Source: Lycorma delicatula (taxonomy: Eukaryota > Arthropoda > Insecta > Hemiptera > Fulgoridae). Taken from it: 64,000 bases of DNA. Of the stretch, positions 35,696 to 47,345 are shown piece by piece. The notes under the pieces were generated by a model that saw nothing but the letters and a program-made list of their open reading frames with translations, did no database searches and was not told the origin of the DNA. The DNA is taken from NCBI RefSeq assembly GCF_047948215.1, contig NC_134462.1, positions 113,535,937-113,599,936 of the forward strand, in the 5' to 3' direction. A program made the position numbers and the translations under genes. Numbering within the stretch: position 1 is the first letter of the stretch; each line of letters opens with the position of its first letter.

Positions 35696-38600
35696 TTCTT
35701 CGAAAACTTAATAAAAAAAATCTTTAAAATTGTTCTTTGTAGTTTATTACTACATTACGATAACAATAAAAGGACAATAGGTGTTTTGGAAAGAAAAGAG
35801 TAAAAGGAAACTTTTTAAATATGATGTTAAAAAACATGTTGAAAAGTTGCTATGTTAAAATAAAATTCAAAATGATAAGTACTTAAATGAGTCAAAGAGA
35901 AGAGAGAAGTTTGTGGTAAAATTTACAAAAAAAAAAAAAAAACTAGTTTTGAAAGCAATGCATATTAACTCGTTTACTTAATGTTGTTTTAAAGGGGTGT
36001 ATAGAAGGTAAAAAATGAAGAGTAGGATTAAAATTGGAACATATAAAATAGATAACTAAGATTTTAGGATGTAGAGATTGAAAAATTAATACTGAACAGA
36101 AAGGAATTTAGGATAGCATTAAACCATTCAACTGATTCATAACCAAAATAAAATAAAGATTCGATGACAAACAAGAACTAATTTTTTATAAAGAAAAGTC
36201 CCAAAGTTTCCATTAATTTTTGAATGATTATTCCAGTAATTTTCCAGATAAAATACAGTTATATATCACATCTAGAAAATTTCTCTTACTAAAAACTGAA
36301 TTTTTGTTAATAGTTTAATTTACTTCCTATTAAGTAAAAAATCTCATTAAAGAAAACTTCATTGATGATTATATTATAAATAATGGAAAAAGTTAGGAAT
36401 AAGAACTGAGAAAAGTTAAACAGATTTTTTTATTTTGCTATAAAGTCACTAGCTATTTATGTCATGATTAATGCTTATATGAATCCTAAAAATGTTAGCC
36501 AAATTAGTTATGTAACCATTTATTTTCTAATATATATTCATCATAAAATAAAAATTATTCGGCTAATAATTTTGATAAATATTGCATAAAACATGCATAA
36601 TTCATGGCAAGTTTTTATGTTTATATTAAAAATACTTTATAACTAACTGTAAGAAGTATACAAAAAAAGTGGAATAATACAATCAATAGTAAGAATTCAT
36701 TTAATACCTTGTAACAAATAACATTAATTTGCAGAGAAAACTTGAGAATATACATCATAAATTTTCATTTTCTACAAGAAATATTTTACCATTATATTAT
36801 AACATTAAGTATTCTTGAGAGAAATATAGAAGAGATAAACACAACTTATATCTGTTGAGAGATTCAGAACGAACAATAACTTTTTATATCGGTAATCCCC
36901 ACACAATAGTGTGTTAATGTTTAGGCTCTTGGACAACAGGTTTTAAGTTGACTATTGCTATGAACAAGCATGACATTTTATAATATGAATTATGTTAATT
37001 TAAGGTTGAATGTACTTTCCATACTGCATCAATGTTTTTTTGAAAATCAAGTGCGTGCGTGTGCATGTGTGTGTGTGTAATAATATATATATGTCAGATT
37101 AGGCATCATCCTTGAGTCCTTCTTCTCTTTATCAATTCTGTGAGTGCTTATTTGGTTCAGGACTAGATAATACAGTGCATGCTTGTTAGCTAGAAGGGGA
37201 GGGTTCTTATATATAAACTTGGAGAGACACTACTTCCTATCTAAAAGCTTCATAACAAGCCCAGTGGTTGAAGTATTTATTGGTTAATGTTGGTCTTCTA
37301 AATCTTTCCTCCTAGTGATAAATAATTGAAAACAAACATATAGAAATAAAAATAAATTTGGTATTTAATATTAATATGAATTTAGAAAAATTAATATAGA
37401 TACAGTCTCATCATTGATCCATGCAATTGGCTTAGTAATAGTTATTTTTTTCAACCTCTTTTTTACGAAATAGTGGGATTGAAATGTTAAAATTATTAAA
37501 AAATTTTAAATTGAACTATTTTTTAAATTAAATCTTAAATGACAAAAATATAGTGTAACTAAAGGCAATACAACATGCAAGTACAATCAATAAGCATAAT
37601 TGAACTATGAAAATTTGTGTATTAAATGTGACTTCTATTTTCAAAGCACACTATATAGTACCCTTTTTTAAACAAGAAAAGTTTGAAAAAGTACTTATGA
37701 AATAATACATTTTCCTTCACATTGGTATGATTATATATTTCCTCCAAGGCTATTCAAATGACTTTCAAAAGAACTACCACTACTCCCAGAGGCAACCTCT
37801 GAACAAAGAGCAAAAAAATTCTATGAAAATAGCAAAATACTTCTTGTTTAAAACTTTTTGAGTTTTAGAACACAATTATTAGACACCAAAATCATACCAT
37901 CAAGTTTAATTATTTTAAGTTGTATTACTCATCAAATTTTAAAAAACTGTGTACTGATAGATGCGCAGTAGTTCTTTCTGGAATACCTGAAGTATTGTTG
38001 CCATTGTTAATGGTACAGTGGAGGGGATAATTTACCGTGACAGGAATCGTAGTAGTGTAAAGCCAGTAGTAGCCAGTCTATCAATCTAACTCCATGCTGT
38101 GCATCAAGTGAGCTTCCTAAACTTCGATGAGTTTCTAAACTTTATCTCAGTGTATAGTGAATTCTCATTGATAAGTAAGTAAACCAGTAATAAATAATTC
38201 ATACAATAAATAATTCATTAATATTGGTAATTATTCTTATAATAAATATTAACAAACGTTAGTTAGCTTTGATAAGATCATATAGTTTTGTTGCATATGA
38301 CTGAAATAATACTAAACTGTCAGATTGTGTGTTGACATGATGTAGTGAGTTGGCACTAAAATTCCAAAATGGGAAAATAAAGATTTACCCATTTTTTATT
38401 TGCCTCAGCCAAACCAGTAACTTTGAAGTGTACAACATACTCTGTTACCACCAGTCACCAACTTTTCTTGGATTTAATTAACACTACTACATTGCGGCCT
38501 GAAAGATCTGACACAAAATTAAAAATAAACCTAGTAAGCTGGTGCTTACAGAGCTCAATCAACACTATTATAAAAAAATTAATTAGGAAAACCATTTTTT

Positions 38601-39488
38601 TTAAAAAAACATACAGAAGTTTGGTTACCAGTATATTCATACATCTTTTTCTAATAAGAATGAATGAAAACTCCAAGTAAATTTTATTAGATGTCTAAAC
38701 CAATTAATTACCATCCACTTTTTAACTCATCACATTTTAATATTAGAATGTAGCTTATAATTATTAAACTATGTAATGCAACCAATCGAGTGTATTTAAT
38801 TATCAATTCAAATATTTAGGTGGAATATTCAATGATCAATTAATGATCTTCTACTGTTACTACTGTATGATAGCCCCCTTATAAATTGATAAAAGTTATT
38901 ATTTTTTAGTATCACCCAGAATTCAACTACACTGAACCTGATTTAGCTTCAATGTATCATCAAAATTTATTTTAAAAATCTACTATTACGAGAAATTTGT
39001 AATTCATTAACATTCTGCCAATTAAAATACTGTTTAAAATTCTCCCCCAAGTACAACCCCCTATCGAAAAAGCAGGGATACAAGTTGTGCAGTTCTTTTC
39101 ATAGTATTTCTGCATATTTTGTGGTGCAAAGAAAAACAATTATATAAGTACTCCTGATTATAGCTATAAAAGTGCTTTTTAATCAAATTAAAAAATGAAT
39201 ATTGTAATACAAAAAAAAAAGATCTTTCCATTTCTATAATTAACATTTTCATGGTTGCTGTATGAAGTTCTTTGTAATTTTCTAAAATAATGGTTAAGAA
39301 ATTATGATTATAAGTAACCATAAACTAATTTGATAATTGTTCTAATAAAACGATAACGGTTTCTGTATAAAGAAGAATTAAAAAACAAAGAAGTAGAAAA
39401 AATGTATGAATTGGGTTGTTTTTCTTGACATGATGGATACATTATTTGTCCCTTTACTCTACTTTTTAAGTCCCACGACTTGTCATCA
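35696..39488. other. AT-rich DNA, no gene supported
   Basis: Scanned for frames, tRNA boxes and inverted repeats. The 85-residue plus frame at 38423 and the 73-residue minus frame over the same bases mirror each other and have no recognisable domain. A short (GT)n tract lies at 37050-37076. Confidence 0.45.
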
Positions 39489-39566
39489 AGATTAACTTGT
39501 CATCACAAATCAGCTGATTTCAAAGTCGAGAATTCTAAGGTTCAAATCCTAGTAAAGGCAATTAAT
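39489..39566 (+). repeat. SINE-A head fragment
   Basis: Contains 'acttgtcatcacaaatcagctgatttcaaagtcgag', B box 'ggttcaaatcctagtaaaggca', closest to the copy at 31842-32127. Truncated at both sides and joined directly to LINE sequence. Confidence 0.8.
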
Positions 39567-39780
39567 TTCCGTCCTCTACGGCACCAATTGCTGTTTTGAT
39601 AGGTGGCTTGCTAGACCGAAGGCGACCACGATTGGCATCCTCAACGTCCTCATGTATCGGTAGGTTTCGATTGTCTATAATCTTCTTGTACTCTCTTACA
39701 AGAGCGTTCATACGGCGCAGGTTCGGGGGTGGTATGTGGCTCAATACCGGGAGCCATTCCACGGGAGTAGACCGGATAAA
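39567..39780 (-). pseudogene. Non-LTR retrotransposon ORF2 C-terminal fragment
   Basis: The minus strand gives an uninterrupted STPVEWLPVLSHIPPPNLRR, then ALVREYKKI, NLPIHEDV, RLRSSKPPIKTA. This reads like the linker that follows the reverse transcriptase in several arthropod LINE families ('WLP.L..I.PP.LRR..A..' then 'LPIH'). The clade cannot be named from this piece. The fragment is bounded by SINE-A on one side and Penelope-like sequence on the other, near 39780. Confidence 0.6.
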
Positions 39781-40149
39781 CCCGGTAATCGTTAGTTTTA
39801 TAAAAATCATCAGTATATTCTAATACATCAATACAATCGTTTGGATTATAATTGTTTGTATTCTAAAATATGTTAGCGAAGATGGGGTTTATTTTCTTTA
39901 TTTATACAGTTAATATATTCTTTGATTCTAACAGAAAATGATCGAATAGTCATACCGATATATTTTAGATCACAGTTTTTGCATTTTAAGCTGTATACTC
40001 CTAGATTAGATTTTACCTAGAGTTTGCCTAAATTTGGTATTATATTTTATTGTTATAGAAGTATATTTATTATTTATATAATTTATTATTTTGTTATATA
40101 TATGTATATATATATATATATATATATTGTTTTTAATTCAAATAATTTT

Positions 40150-40691
40150 TTGCGCCGGAGAGCGGTGCTTCCGTTGTTGGGATACGAGACACCGGACGAA
40201 GCTGTGTAGTGGTTCTGACAGGACTTGCCACTGTTTTAACTGCGGGGAGGTTGGACATGTCAAGATGAATTGCCAGAAGGAAGTTCGCTGCACTACCTGC
40301 AAAACTTCTGGCCACGCTTTAGGGAGCCGAGGTTGCAGAAATGTAAACCGGAAGTAAGGTGACTCACTGTGGAGCGTAGAATTATAGTGGCTCCGGCACG
40401 GGGTAGCCTCGTGTAGGAGTGGTGGGACGCTCCGGAGTTTCATCACCGATGAGTGGTCGGGGACTGCTGGTGGGAACCATGGGGGTGTAAAAACGACTGT
40501 AGTCCCGGTGGGGGGGGGGGTTCTCTCGGGGTCCTCTCATTTGAGGCATGTGGACTAATCGAAAGATCGAGTCCCGGCTACCTGGGTGGGGCCTTGAGTT
40601 CTGCCGAGACAGTTTGAGGTGATGGCACCTCCGGGAGCTGTATTTTGCTTAATTGTGGGTTCAGCTCTTCGGGGCGGAGTAAACAAAGAGT
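40150..40691 (+). mobile_element. Half-LINE: R1-like ORF1 zinc-knuckle end plus short 3' region and poly(A)
   Basis: A GC-rich insert in AT-rich DNA. It begins near 40150, encodes the last part of a LINE ORF1 (stop at 40355-40357), then has about 330 non-coding bases rich in G ('ggtggggggggggttc' at 40508-40521) and ends in a short A run at 40682-40691. The sequence around both ends is similar (aattcaaataattt at 40135-40148 and aattcaagtgattt at 40691-40704), a plausible 14-base target duplication with two mismatches. The reverse transcriptase ORF2 expected between ORF1 and the 3' region is absent. Confidence 0.7.
40151..40357 (+). pseudogene. ORF1 (gag-like) C-terminus with three CCHC zinc knuckles
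   Basis: The nucleic-acid binding end of a LINE ORF1 protein. Three knuckles follow each other: CFRCWDTRHRTKLC, CFNCGEVGHVKMNC (both CX2CX4HX4C) and CTTCKTSGHALGSRGC (CX2CX4HX6C), then a short NVNRK tail and a stop. This triple arrangement is usual in R1-clade and I-like LINE ORF1 proteins. The frame is intact over all three knuckles, unlike nearly every other coding relic in the window. There is no start codon of its own; the ATG at 40091 lies in the AT-rich flank. Confidence 0.8.
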
Positions 40692-41295
40692 TAAAAAAAA
40701 AATTCAAGTGATTTAAATATTTTATTAAATTTTCTATAATTTATATTATATTCAATTTTAGCATATTCTTTTCCAGCAATATTATTAGTTAGTTTTATTT
40801 TATCTTTTATATACGAGTGTATTTCATTTTGAAGTTTTTTGTGTAATTTGTTTACTAAATTTTCATTATATACATTTGATGCAGCAATATATTTAATGTT
40901 ATTTAATTCATTATTTAGTTTTATACTATTATGTTTTAAATATTTTATTTTTCTATGCATTAAAGAATTAAAAGTTGCTATTTTTTTATTCCAATGACGA
41001 AAAGCTTTAAAGTGTATAATAATAGTAACTTGTTTAGTTGATTTTCTGTATATTTCTATTTCTATTTCAAATTTATTATATATACGTTCAAAACGATGAC
41101 AATCAATTGTTATGTATATATAAAATTTTGGTTTTTTATTTCATTATTTTGTTTTATACTATTTTAAGTGAACAGTTGTAAAATTTTTATACTTAATTAT
41201 ATGGATATTCCTGAGGATGATGAAGATCCCAAATCGCTAGAATATATGTAAATATTTCATAATTGTTGGTAAGCTAAACTTTCATTATTTATATA

Positions 41296-41938
41296 TCTAT
41301 ATATATAAAAATGAATGTTTGTCTGTCTGTATGTCTCTTATGCCTTCCTAAACCGTTCATCCGATTGCGATGAAACTTTGGTAAGTTGTTGTGCGCACGC
41401 CCGCGTAGGTTTCTGAATTAGTTTGGACCCGCTAGGTGGCGCTGGAGTTGAGATATTTGGAAAAATTGTATTTGTGGACCAATCTGGCTCATATTCCGAG
41501 TACATATTAGTTATGCGAAAAGATAAATTTTTTCAAAAACTATACCCGCTAGGTGGCGCCGGTGTCAAGATATTTACGAAACAAAGAAAGAAATATACAG
41601 ACTTTCTTCTTCTGTAGATATAAAAGGCAATGTTCGTATGTGTGTCCGCTATAGACTATATTTAAAAGGAAAGAGGGGAAATGGGGAAAGGAAAAAAGAA
41701 CAGGGAAATAGGGAAAAAGAGAAGGAGGAAAAAGGGAAATAAGGAAAAAGGTAAAAAGAGAAAAAAGTTGAAAGGGAAGAAGGGAAATAGGGAAAAAGAG
41801 ATAAAGTGAAAGGTTAAATTTTATGAAGTTCCGTAATGTTAATCTTTTTAATGTTTTACCAAACTTTCAATGGTATTCATTTAATATATATATATATGCT
41901 CAAATCTAGCAACAGCGAAGCATTGCCGGGTCTGCTAG
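41296..41938 (+). mobile_element. Non-autonomous Helitron, 643 bp, exact ends
   Basis: Starts TC at 41296 ('tctatatatataaaaatgaatgtttgtctgtctgt') and ends CTAG at 41935-41938 after 'agcgaagcattgccgggtctg'. Preceded by A and followed by T, the Helitron insertion rule. Inside are the leader 'aaaccgttcatccgattgcgatgaaactttg', two copies of a 'ccgctaggtggcgc.gg' block (41429 and 41549), and a homopurine tract at 41665-41815. No Rep/helicase. The 64-residue frame at 41423 is inside it and not a gene. Confidence 0.88.
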
Positions 41939-42229
41939 TTATATATAAAATAGTAACGGTGCCACGTTACGAAAATTTAACCTGGAAGACAATTTGTTTG
42001 AATAAGAATGTATCTACATACCTACGATCATAAGTGTGATAAGATAAAAGTTATAAATACGGTTGCGAGAAAATTTCAAAAACGATCTATTTTTATATTT
42101 AGTGTTAAGTATTTCGAAAGTAAGATTATCGATAAACCGAATAATTTTTATTCCGGTTTCATAAGGCATTAAGAACAGCTACCGTAAATTACATATACGA
42201 CTAATTGATTTTTTCTTTTCGTTCCGACC
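41939..42229. other. AT-rich spacer
   Basis: No feature recognised between the Helitron and the LINE relic. Confidence 0.5.
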
Positions 42230-43270
42230 ACTACAGATCACGTTTGCATAGTCTTGACTTCTTTTCTTTTCCATAAAGGTTTTCATTCTTTTGCTATGTT
42301 GTTGTCGCCTTTCTTCCATCCATCATAGATTTTCGAATCACTATTTTAAATCTATCTCCATTTTTACACAGATCCTTAGAAATGTTTAATGTTTTTAGAT
42401 TTGTTTCTATTTTTTTAGACCATTCTATTTCTATATCTATATCTATTTTATATATTTCCATATCTATTTCTTTAAGACAATTAGTCTTTGTTGCTCTGTT
42501 TATGTAGAAATTAAGTATTTGTTTTGTCAATCTTTAGTTGTTCATTCAGCATAAATTTCCATAAAACTGAAATCTTTTCCGGATTAAGTCCTCTACTTTT
42601 TCTGTATATTTGTAAATCTCTTTTTTAATTTTCAATTTGTAAATTCCATCTTCATATTTTGGTCCATAAATGTTTATTAAACTTATTTTTTTAAAAATTT
42701 TCCTATTTCTCGTTCTGAAAAAACTCCAGATATTCTGCCCTCTACAGTGTATTTTTTCTTGATTAGCCTCCGGGAATCACCGTCAGGTATTACTTCAGAA
42801 GATGTTATGTATGAGTGTATGTGAAATGTAGTCTTGTACAGCCTCAGGTCGACCATTTCTGCCTACAGTGTTTCTAGTAGGACTACAGTTTTACAGTGCG
42901 TCGATTTGGAGTTATACGACATGGATTTTCTTATTGTAATGTTCTTCGTGATGCGATAAGCACATCACATTCGTTTTTCTTACTGTATTCTTCGTCTCAT
43001 TTTTTTAAAATTATATTCGGTTTTATGATTTCTCGGAAATATTTAAATGTTTGAAATCTACTTATTTCTTTGTTGTAGGAAATTTTAAGGGTTTGAGTTC
43101 TCTTCTCGTTGTCATTGGAAAAGCTGTTAGTTTTTTCATAAGAAATTTGAAGACCAATTTTGCTTGCACATTCGCTTAGTTTGTGAATTTTTATCAAGCC
43201 TCGCCTAAATCTCTTGTGAAAATTTCAATATCGTCTGCGAAGGTCAGAATGTTTGTATTTACGAATTTAG
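42230..43270 (-). pseudogene. LINE reverse transcriptase fragment, split by a SINE
   Basis: On the minus strand: ILTFADDIEIFTRDLGEA (motif C, 'FADD', near 43225-43250), then IHKLSECASKIGLQISYEKT (43130-43200) and FKYF, the usual RT palm continuation. After the SINE at 42748-42866 it resumes with GPKYEDGIYKLKI, YTEKVEDLIRKRFQFYGNL (42560-42620) and RLTKQILNFYINRATKTNCL (42480-42540). This is the C-terminal half of a third RTE/Jockey-like family, related to the fragment at 43960-44440. Motif C is intact, but stops, frame changes and lack of motifs A and B show decay. Confidence 0.75.
42748..42866 (-). repeat. SINE-A 3' fragment inside the LINE relic
   Basis: Minus strand reads 'agaaatggtcgacctgag.ctgtacaagactacatttcacatacactcataca', 'ttctgaagtaatacctgacggtgattcccggaggctaatcaagaaaaaa'. 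This is the SINE-A body and tail without the tRNA head. Confidence 0.85.
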
Positions 43271-43274
43271 TTAA

Positions 43275-43646
43275 TTACAGCAGTTCAACTAAACTGAATG
43301 AAGTAAATTTTAAATGACCAAATACGTAATCTTTATGATGAATCACAATTCTGCACGGTAAAACTATATAACCCACACAATCTATTAGACCAGAATTAAT
43401 TTCGTTTTCATGTCTGAATGTACGTAATTCGGAAGAAATAGCTACAGTTAACAAACTGAAGGTTAATGTATTTGAAATGAAAATGCTACTTGTACTGTTT
43501 CCTTTCATTTTGTTTATGGTTCCGATCGTGATTTTGTTGAAATAATTAAAAACAACAATTTGATTATACGGCGTACCCCAATTTAAAGAAAAAAAAAACA
43601 TTCTGTAGAAAACTATCGTCCGTTTTATATTTAAAAAAAAATACAA
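43275..43646 (-). other. 123-codon open frame of unknown meaning
   Basis: An ATG-to-stop minus-strand frame just upstream of the LINE motif C. The first third is hydrophobic and low in complexity; the rest (for example SELRTFRHENEINSG and CRIVIHHKDYVFGHLK) looks more like ordinary protein. I recognise no domain and it does not match the RT region expected here. It may be part of another inserted element or a chance frame. Listed because it is one of the longest frames in the window. Confidence 0.2.
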
Positions 43647-43959
43647 TATTTTTTCTTAATTCATTTTGTATAATATTATTGATACGTACAATTTATTCTT
43701 GGGTACCTACAAAAGTGTTGTTATTTTAGAAATATGAGGAATTTTAACAAGAAATAAAAATTATTCAGTGTTAGATTTGTAAAATAAGAAAATAAAAATT
43801 AATTAAAAAAAATGAAACTTATTTAATTATATTAAACAAAAAATGTTTTCGTTGTTATATGACGTAATTATCTTCTTTTTCGAATAGTTCACATTGGAAC
43901 ACGTTAGATCATTTATTTATTTGCGATTTTTTTTATTGTTTTCTGTTTATCTATCTGCT

Positions 43960-44440
43960 CAGCACCTCTTCATTCTTTCTGATATCTCTTTCCTTAGTTC
44001 TTCAGAAAGTTCATCTTTGTTGTTCTTGCGTTTTGGCGTTTCTTAGAACCTTCTATTTTCATCTTTTAATATTGTCTTTAAAATTTCTGTTTCTCTTATA
44101 ATTTCTTCAGTTTTTTGGGTTTTCTTGGAATTGTGTGAACCTTTTTCTTTAGTTTTTTTTTACTTCGGAAGAAATCAAAAATTTGTTTAATCGATTTACT
44201 GTATTCTTTTTAAATAAACGGGAGTAAAATGTAATTCGTCTTTTCCTTATCGTGTCTGACAGTTTATCAATTTTAGTACAACGTTTGTTATTTGGAATTA
44301 ATTTTAACTGATAATTTTGAAATTTAGGAGCAAAAAATTTGTCTTATAATTTATTTTTTCTCGTTTTTCTAGTAGATCTTTGTTGCACAGTCTTATCGTT
44401 TCTACCGTGTAGAGGGCTTCCGGCTTTATCATAATTTTAG
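43960..44440 (-). pseudogene. LINE ORF2 C-terminal fragment
   Basis: Minus strand: IKPEALYTVETIRLCNKDLL (the 'P..LY..E' block after the RT, 44360-44430), DKLSDTIRKRRITFYSRLF (44215-44275), RLNKFLISSEVKK, and near the end LSEELRKEISERMK (43965-44010), a typical basic LINE C-terminus. Related to the fragment at 42230-43270 but a separate copy. Broken by stops. Confidence 0.7.
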
Positions 44441-45877
44441 TGGGAAAATTTTGAGTTCCATGGTAGACTGTTTGTTATATGTGTTTTTCGTTAACTGGAA
44501 AGTTAATTACATTGTATTAGCTCAAACTGTTAACCCTTTTTTATCTAAAGAATTCCAGTTAATTAATCGAAAAATTAATCAATTTTATTTAAAGTTAACT
44601 GAAAAAAAAAATACTTGTTTGAAAAACACATTTCAATTAAAGAAAACTGTTTTCCTTCATGTAATCATAGTATTAATAATTTTGATTTATAAATACATCC
44701 CCCAAGAAGAGGTAATTTTAATTAAAATCTATTATAAAACATAATTTTAAACAAAAAATAAAACAGTTTTTCAAATAATAATAATAATACTTTTAACTGG
44801 AAGCAATATTAAACAACGAGTTTAATAAATTATATTATTCAAAGTAATATAAATAAAGATTTATAGTAAACACAGTTAAGAATTGGATAAGAAGTAGGGG
44901 TGGAAACTGTATATAAGAATGAAAATTGTCGTTTTGTAATAACTTGGCGAATTGAAACAGTTAAAAACATCTGCTCTTTCTTACTCCACTTAGAATACGA
45001 TATTTGCCGCCATAAAATTTTCTACTTATAATATTTCCTTACTGTTTTTAGTCTTTTACTTTTTGATCCGGGGCCCCGTTGTGTAGAAGTTTAAAATAAG
45101 TGAGACACGGTAGAAAAGAGTGGAGACGGTGAAGGAGAAGAAGCGGACGGGTAAAGAAAAGGAAAGGAGAATGATTTTCATAAAATAAGGTGTGAGATGA
45201 AGAAAACATAAGAGGGGGGAAATACTCGGGTGTAGAAACGGAATGAGCGAGTGCGGAAGGGTGGAGGTTTTTGGTATGAGGCGGTTAGAGTCGTTGATTG
45301 AAATTCATAATTCATTGAGCCCTAATATTGTGTACTCAAGAGGGGAGTTGATGAATAATTTATGGGAATTGATTAATTTAGGTAGGTTGGTAGATAGGTA
45401 AGCCTACAAACGTACCATAAGAATCGAATAAGAAATCGGAATTGGTAATTCTGAAAATGAGTTAAACGTATAACAGTATTAGCTGTCATACTCGGTAACT
45501 TTTTATATAAAAGAATTAGACACGATAACAAAAACACAGTACACTGTACTAAAGTCGTTGAAAATACTCCTATATGCACTATTTGTTTCTGTCAGCCACG
45601 TAATGTAAAATAAATAATAATAATAATAATAACAAAAATAAAGAAAATAATATCGTCTAGCTTAATAAATAATTCATATCGTAAGAGTTGTTGCTAGTGA
45701 GTAAATCATTTTACCCGGCAAGAATTATAATAATAAAAATAAAAACAAAACAAATATTCCTCACCTACAATCAACTTTTGAATTATATGCTGATATAATG
45801 TAAATAACATATTAATAAATATAAAGTTATAACTTAAATTTCATGATAAGAGCAAGTTATTTATAACCAAAATAATA
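44441..45877. other. Mostly AT-rich DNA with a purine-rich stretch
   Basis: Bases 45085-45290 are purine-rich and GC-higher on the plus strand ('gaaggagaagaagcggacggg'). No coding frame is convincing; the 97-residue plus frame at 44451 and 68-residue minus frame at 45373 have no domains. A (TAA)n-like tract lies at 45612-45635. Confidence 0.4.
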
Positions 45878-46640
45878 AAATTAAAAAGGCAAAAAAAGGA
45901 TCGCATAATTTTCCTGGCTTTGGCCTTGACGGATTTTTATTCCGAAATAATGACTTAAATTTCAAATTACATTTTTATATATTAAATACTATATATTTAA
46001 ATATTTATGACTATTTTTAAATATTTTTGATTGTTTAAAAATATTAATGACTTAATTATGTCGTATTTTAAAATATGACATAATCGTGGAATAAAATAGT
46101 GAAAAATATCAAAATGTTCAGAAAAGATTTCGCGACCAACTTGACCTTCTTGTGACTTCTTGATCTCGTGACCTTCTTGATCGAATAATGTTTTTACCTT
46201 AAAAATTATGCATTATTGAAACAATATTTTAAAAATAACAAAAATCTTAGTAAACAATTTTGGGTCACATTTTACTCTTGATCGAATGACGTTTGTATCA
46301 TCAAAATTATATTATTTAGTGTATAACCACTAAATAATTAAATTGTTTAATAAAAATAATTCTGGACCAGTTTACGTCCCTTGCTCGACAGCTACCTAAT
46401 AAAGATTTTTTATAAACAGCCACAACTTGTAAAACAAAAGTATCAGAAAGTAACAAAAATCAATTTTTTTTTTTTATTCTTAAGTTAAATCCCATGAGAC
46501 TCCCTTTTTTTAAAATAAAAGTTCCCATGTTGTATACTAAAGCTTAAAAAAAATTGATATTAAGTACGAATCTATTTAACCCCTTTATTTTTTTAAGGAG
46601 GACTTAAAAGTTTATTTATTAGAATAATTATTTATTATTC
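45878..46640 (+). repeat. Dispersed repeat DR3, copy 2
   Basis: Second copy of the repeat at 8905-9995, same orientation, shorter by internal loss. The tail runs into a tangle of 'taataaataattattct' palindromic units at 46610-46730. Confidence 0.65.
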
Positions 46641-47117
46641 TAAATAATAAATAATTATTCTAATAAATAATAAATAATTATTATTCTAAGTAATAAATAA
46701 TTATTATTTAGAAATAATAATTTATTATCCGAACCAAATCGAATAATTCGATCCGATTTGGTTTTAAGTTAACCAGTAATATTAAAAAAATATAATTTAC
46801 TAAAAAAATATTCCTTTGCCTATTTTAAGTTTGTTAAAAATTTAATTCCGTAATTGCATTATGTCATTAAATTTGAAAATATAAAAAATTGTTTTATTGA
46901 AAAATTTATGTTGAAGTCCGGAAATATTAATTAAAATACTACCCAACTCACTAATTTATATACATACTCGTACATCTTCTAGAAATATATATATATCTTT
47001 TTTTGTACATCGGCGTTTGCAAAACCCCGATACTCGAAATTATGGCCAGTCATTATATTTTCTTTTTAGCTCTGCGGTTCCTATAGTTGAACTTTAGTTG
47101 TGAAAGTAAAAAAAGTA
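46641..47117. other. AT-rich DNA with small palindromes
   Basis: Contains a self-complementary 'attattctaaataataaat' tangle and a clean hairpin at 46733-46764 (aaccaaatcg and cgatttggtt arms, 12-base loop). No gene. Confidence 0.5.
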
Positions 47118-47139
47118 CATATATATATATATATATATA
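47118..47139. repeat. (AT)11 microsatellite
   Basis: Short AT repeat just downstream of the exon-like block below. Confidence 0.95.
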
Positions 47140-47180
47140 GATTAAAACAAATTTTAATTATCAAATACAATGCGATCATT

Positions 47181-47345
47181 TCATCGCGCACTGCGTGCAT
47201 TACTTGAATAGTCTCCAAGGAAACGTTTCCGTAAATTATCATCACAGACGGACATAATGTACGGGAGTGCATAATAGGCCGCAAAGAAATTAGGTCTACA
47301 TGCATACCGAAATACATTACGTGCAGGAACTGAAATTCCCAGACA
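47181..47345 (-). other. Unexplained minus-strand exon-like block (55 codons to a stop)
   Basis: On the minus strand, 'ttattattttaacag' (a good 3' splice site) is followed by 54 sense codons and TGA at 47183-47181. The product includes PARNVFRYACRPNFFAAYYA, LPYIMSVCDDNLRKRFLGDY and SSNARSAR. GC content is well above the surroundings. The long minus-strand frame of 220 codons over this region is in another frame, partly mirrors the plus-strand transposase and looks less protein-like. I do not recognise the protein: it could be a last exon of a host gene or part of an unfamiliar transposon. Confidence 0.3.

Larger units (their letters stand above)
39790..41130 (-). pseudogene. Penelope-like element relic with GIY-YIG endonuclease, interrupted
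   Basis: Minus strand, two parts. Upstream part 40700-41130: EIEIYRKSTKQVTI, HWNKKIATFNSLMHRKIKYL, ELNNIKYIAASNVYNENLVN and KLHKKLQNEIHSYI, matching the thumb and linker that follow the reverse transcriptase in Penelope-like elements. Downstream part 39810-40020: NLGVYSLKCKNCDLKYIGMT (GVY...YIG catalytic block), RSFSVRIKEYI, NKPHLR, HILEYK, a GIY-YIG nuclease. The 40150-40691 element lies between them. Stops are present and the RT core is missing, so it is dead. Confidence 0.75.

Noticed and set aside
40138..40446. 102-residue minus-strand frame over the half-LINE
   Set aside because: Antisense of the three zinc knuckles; the plus-strand CCHC spacing is decisive.
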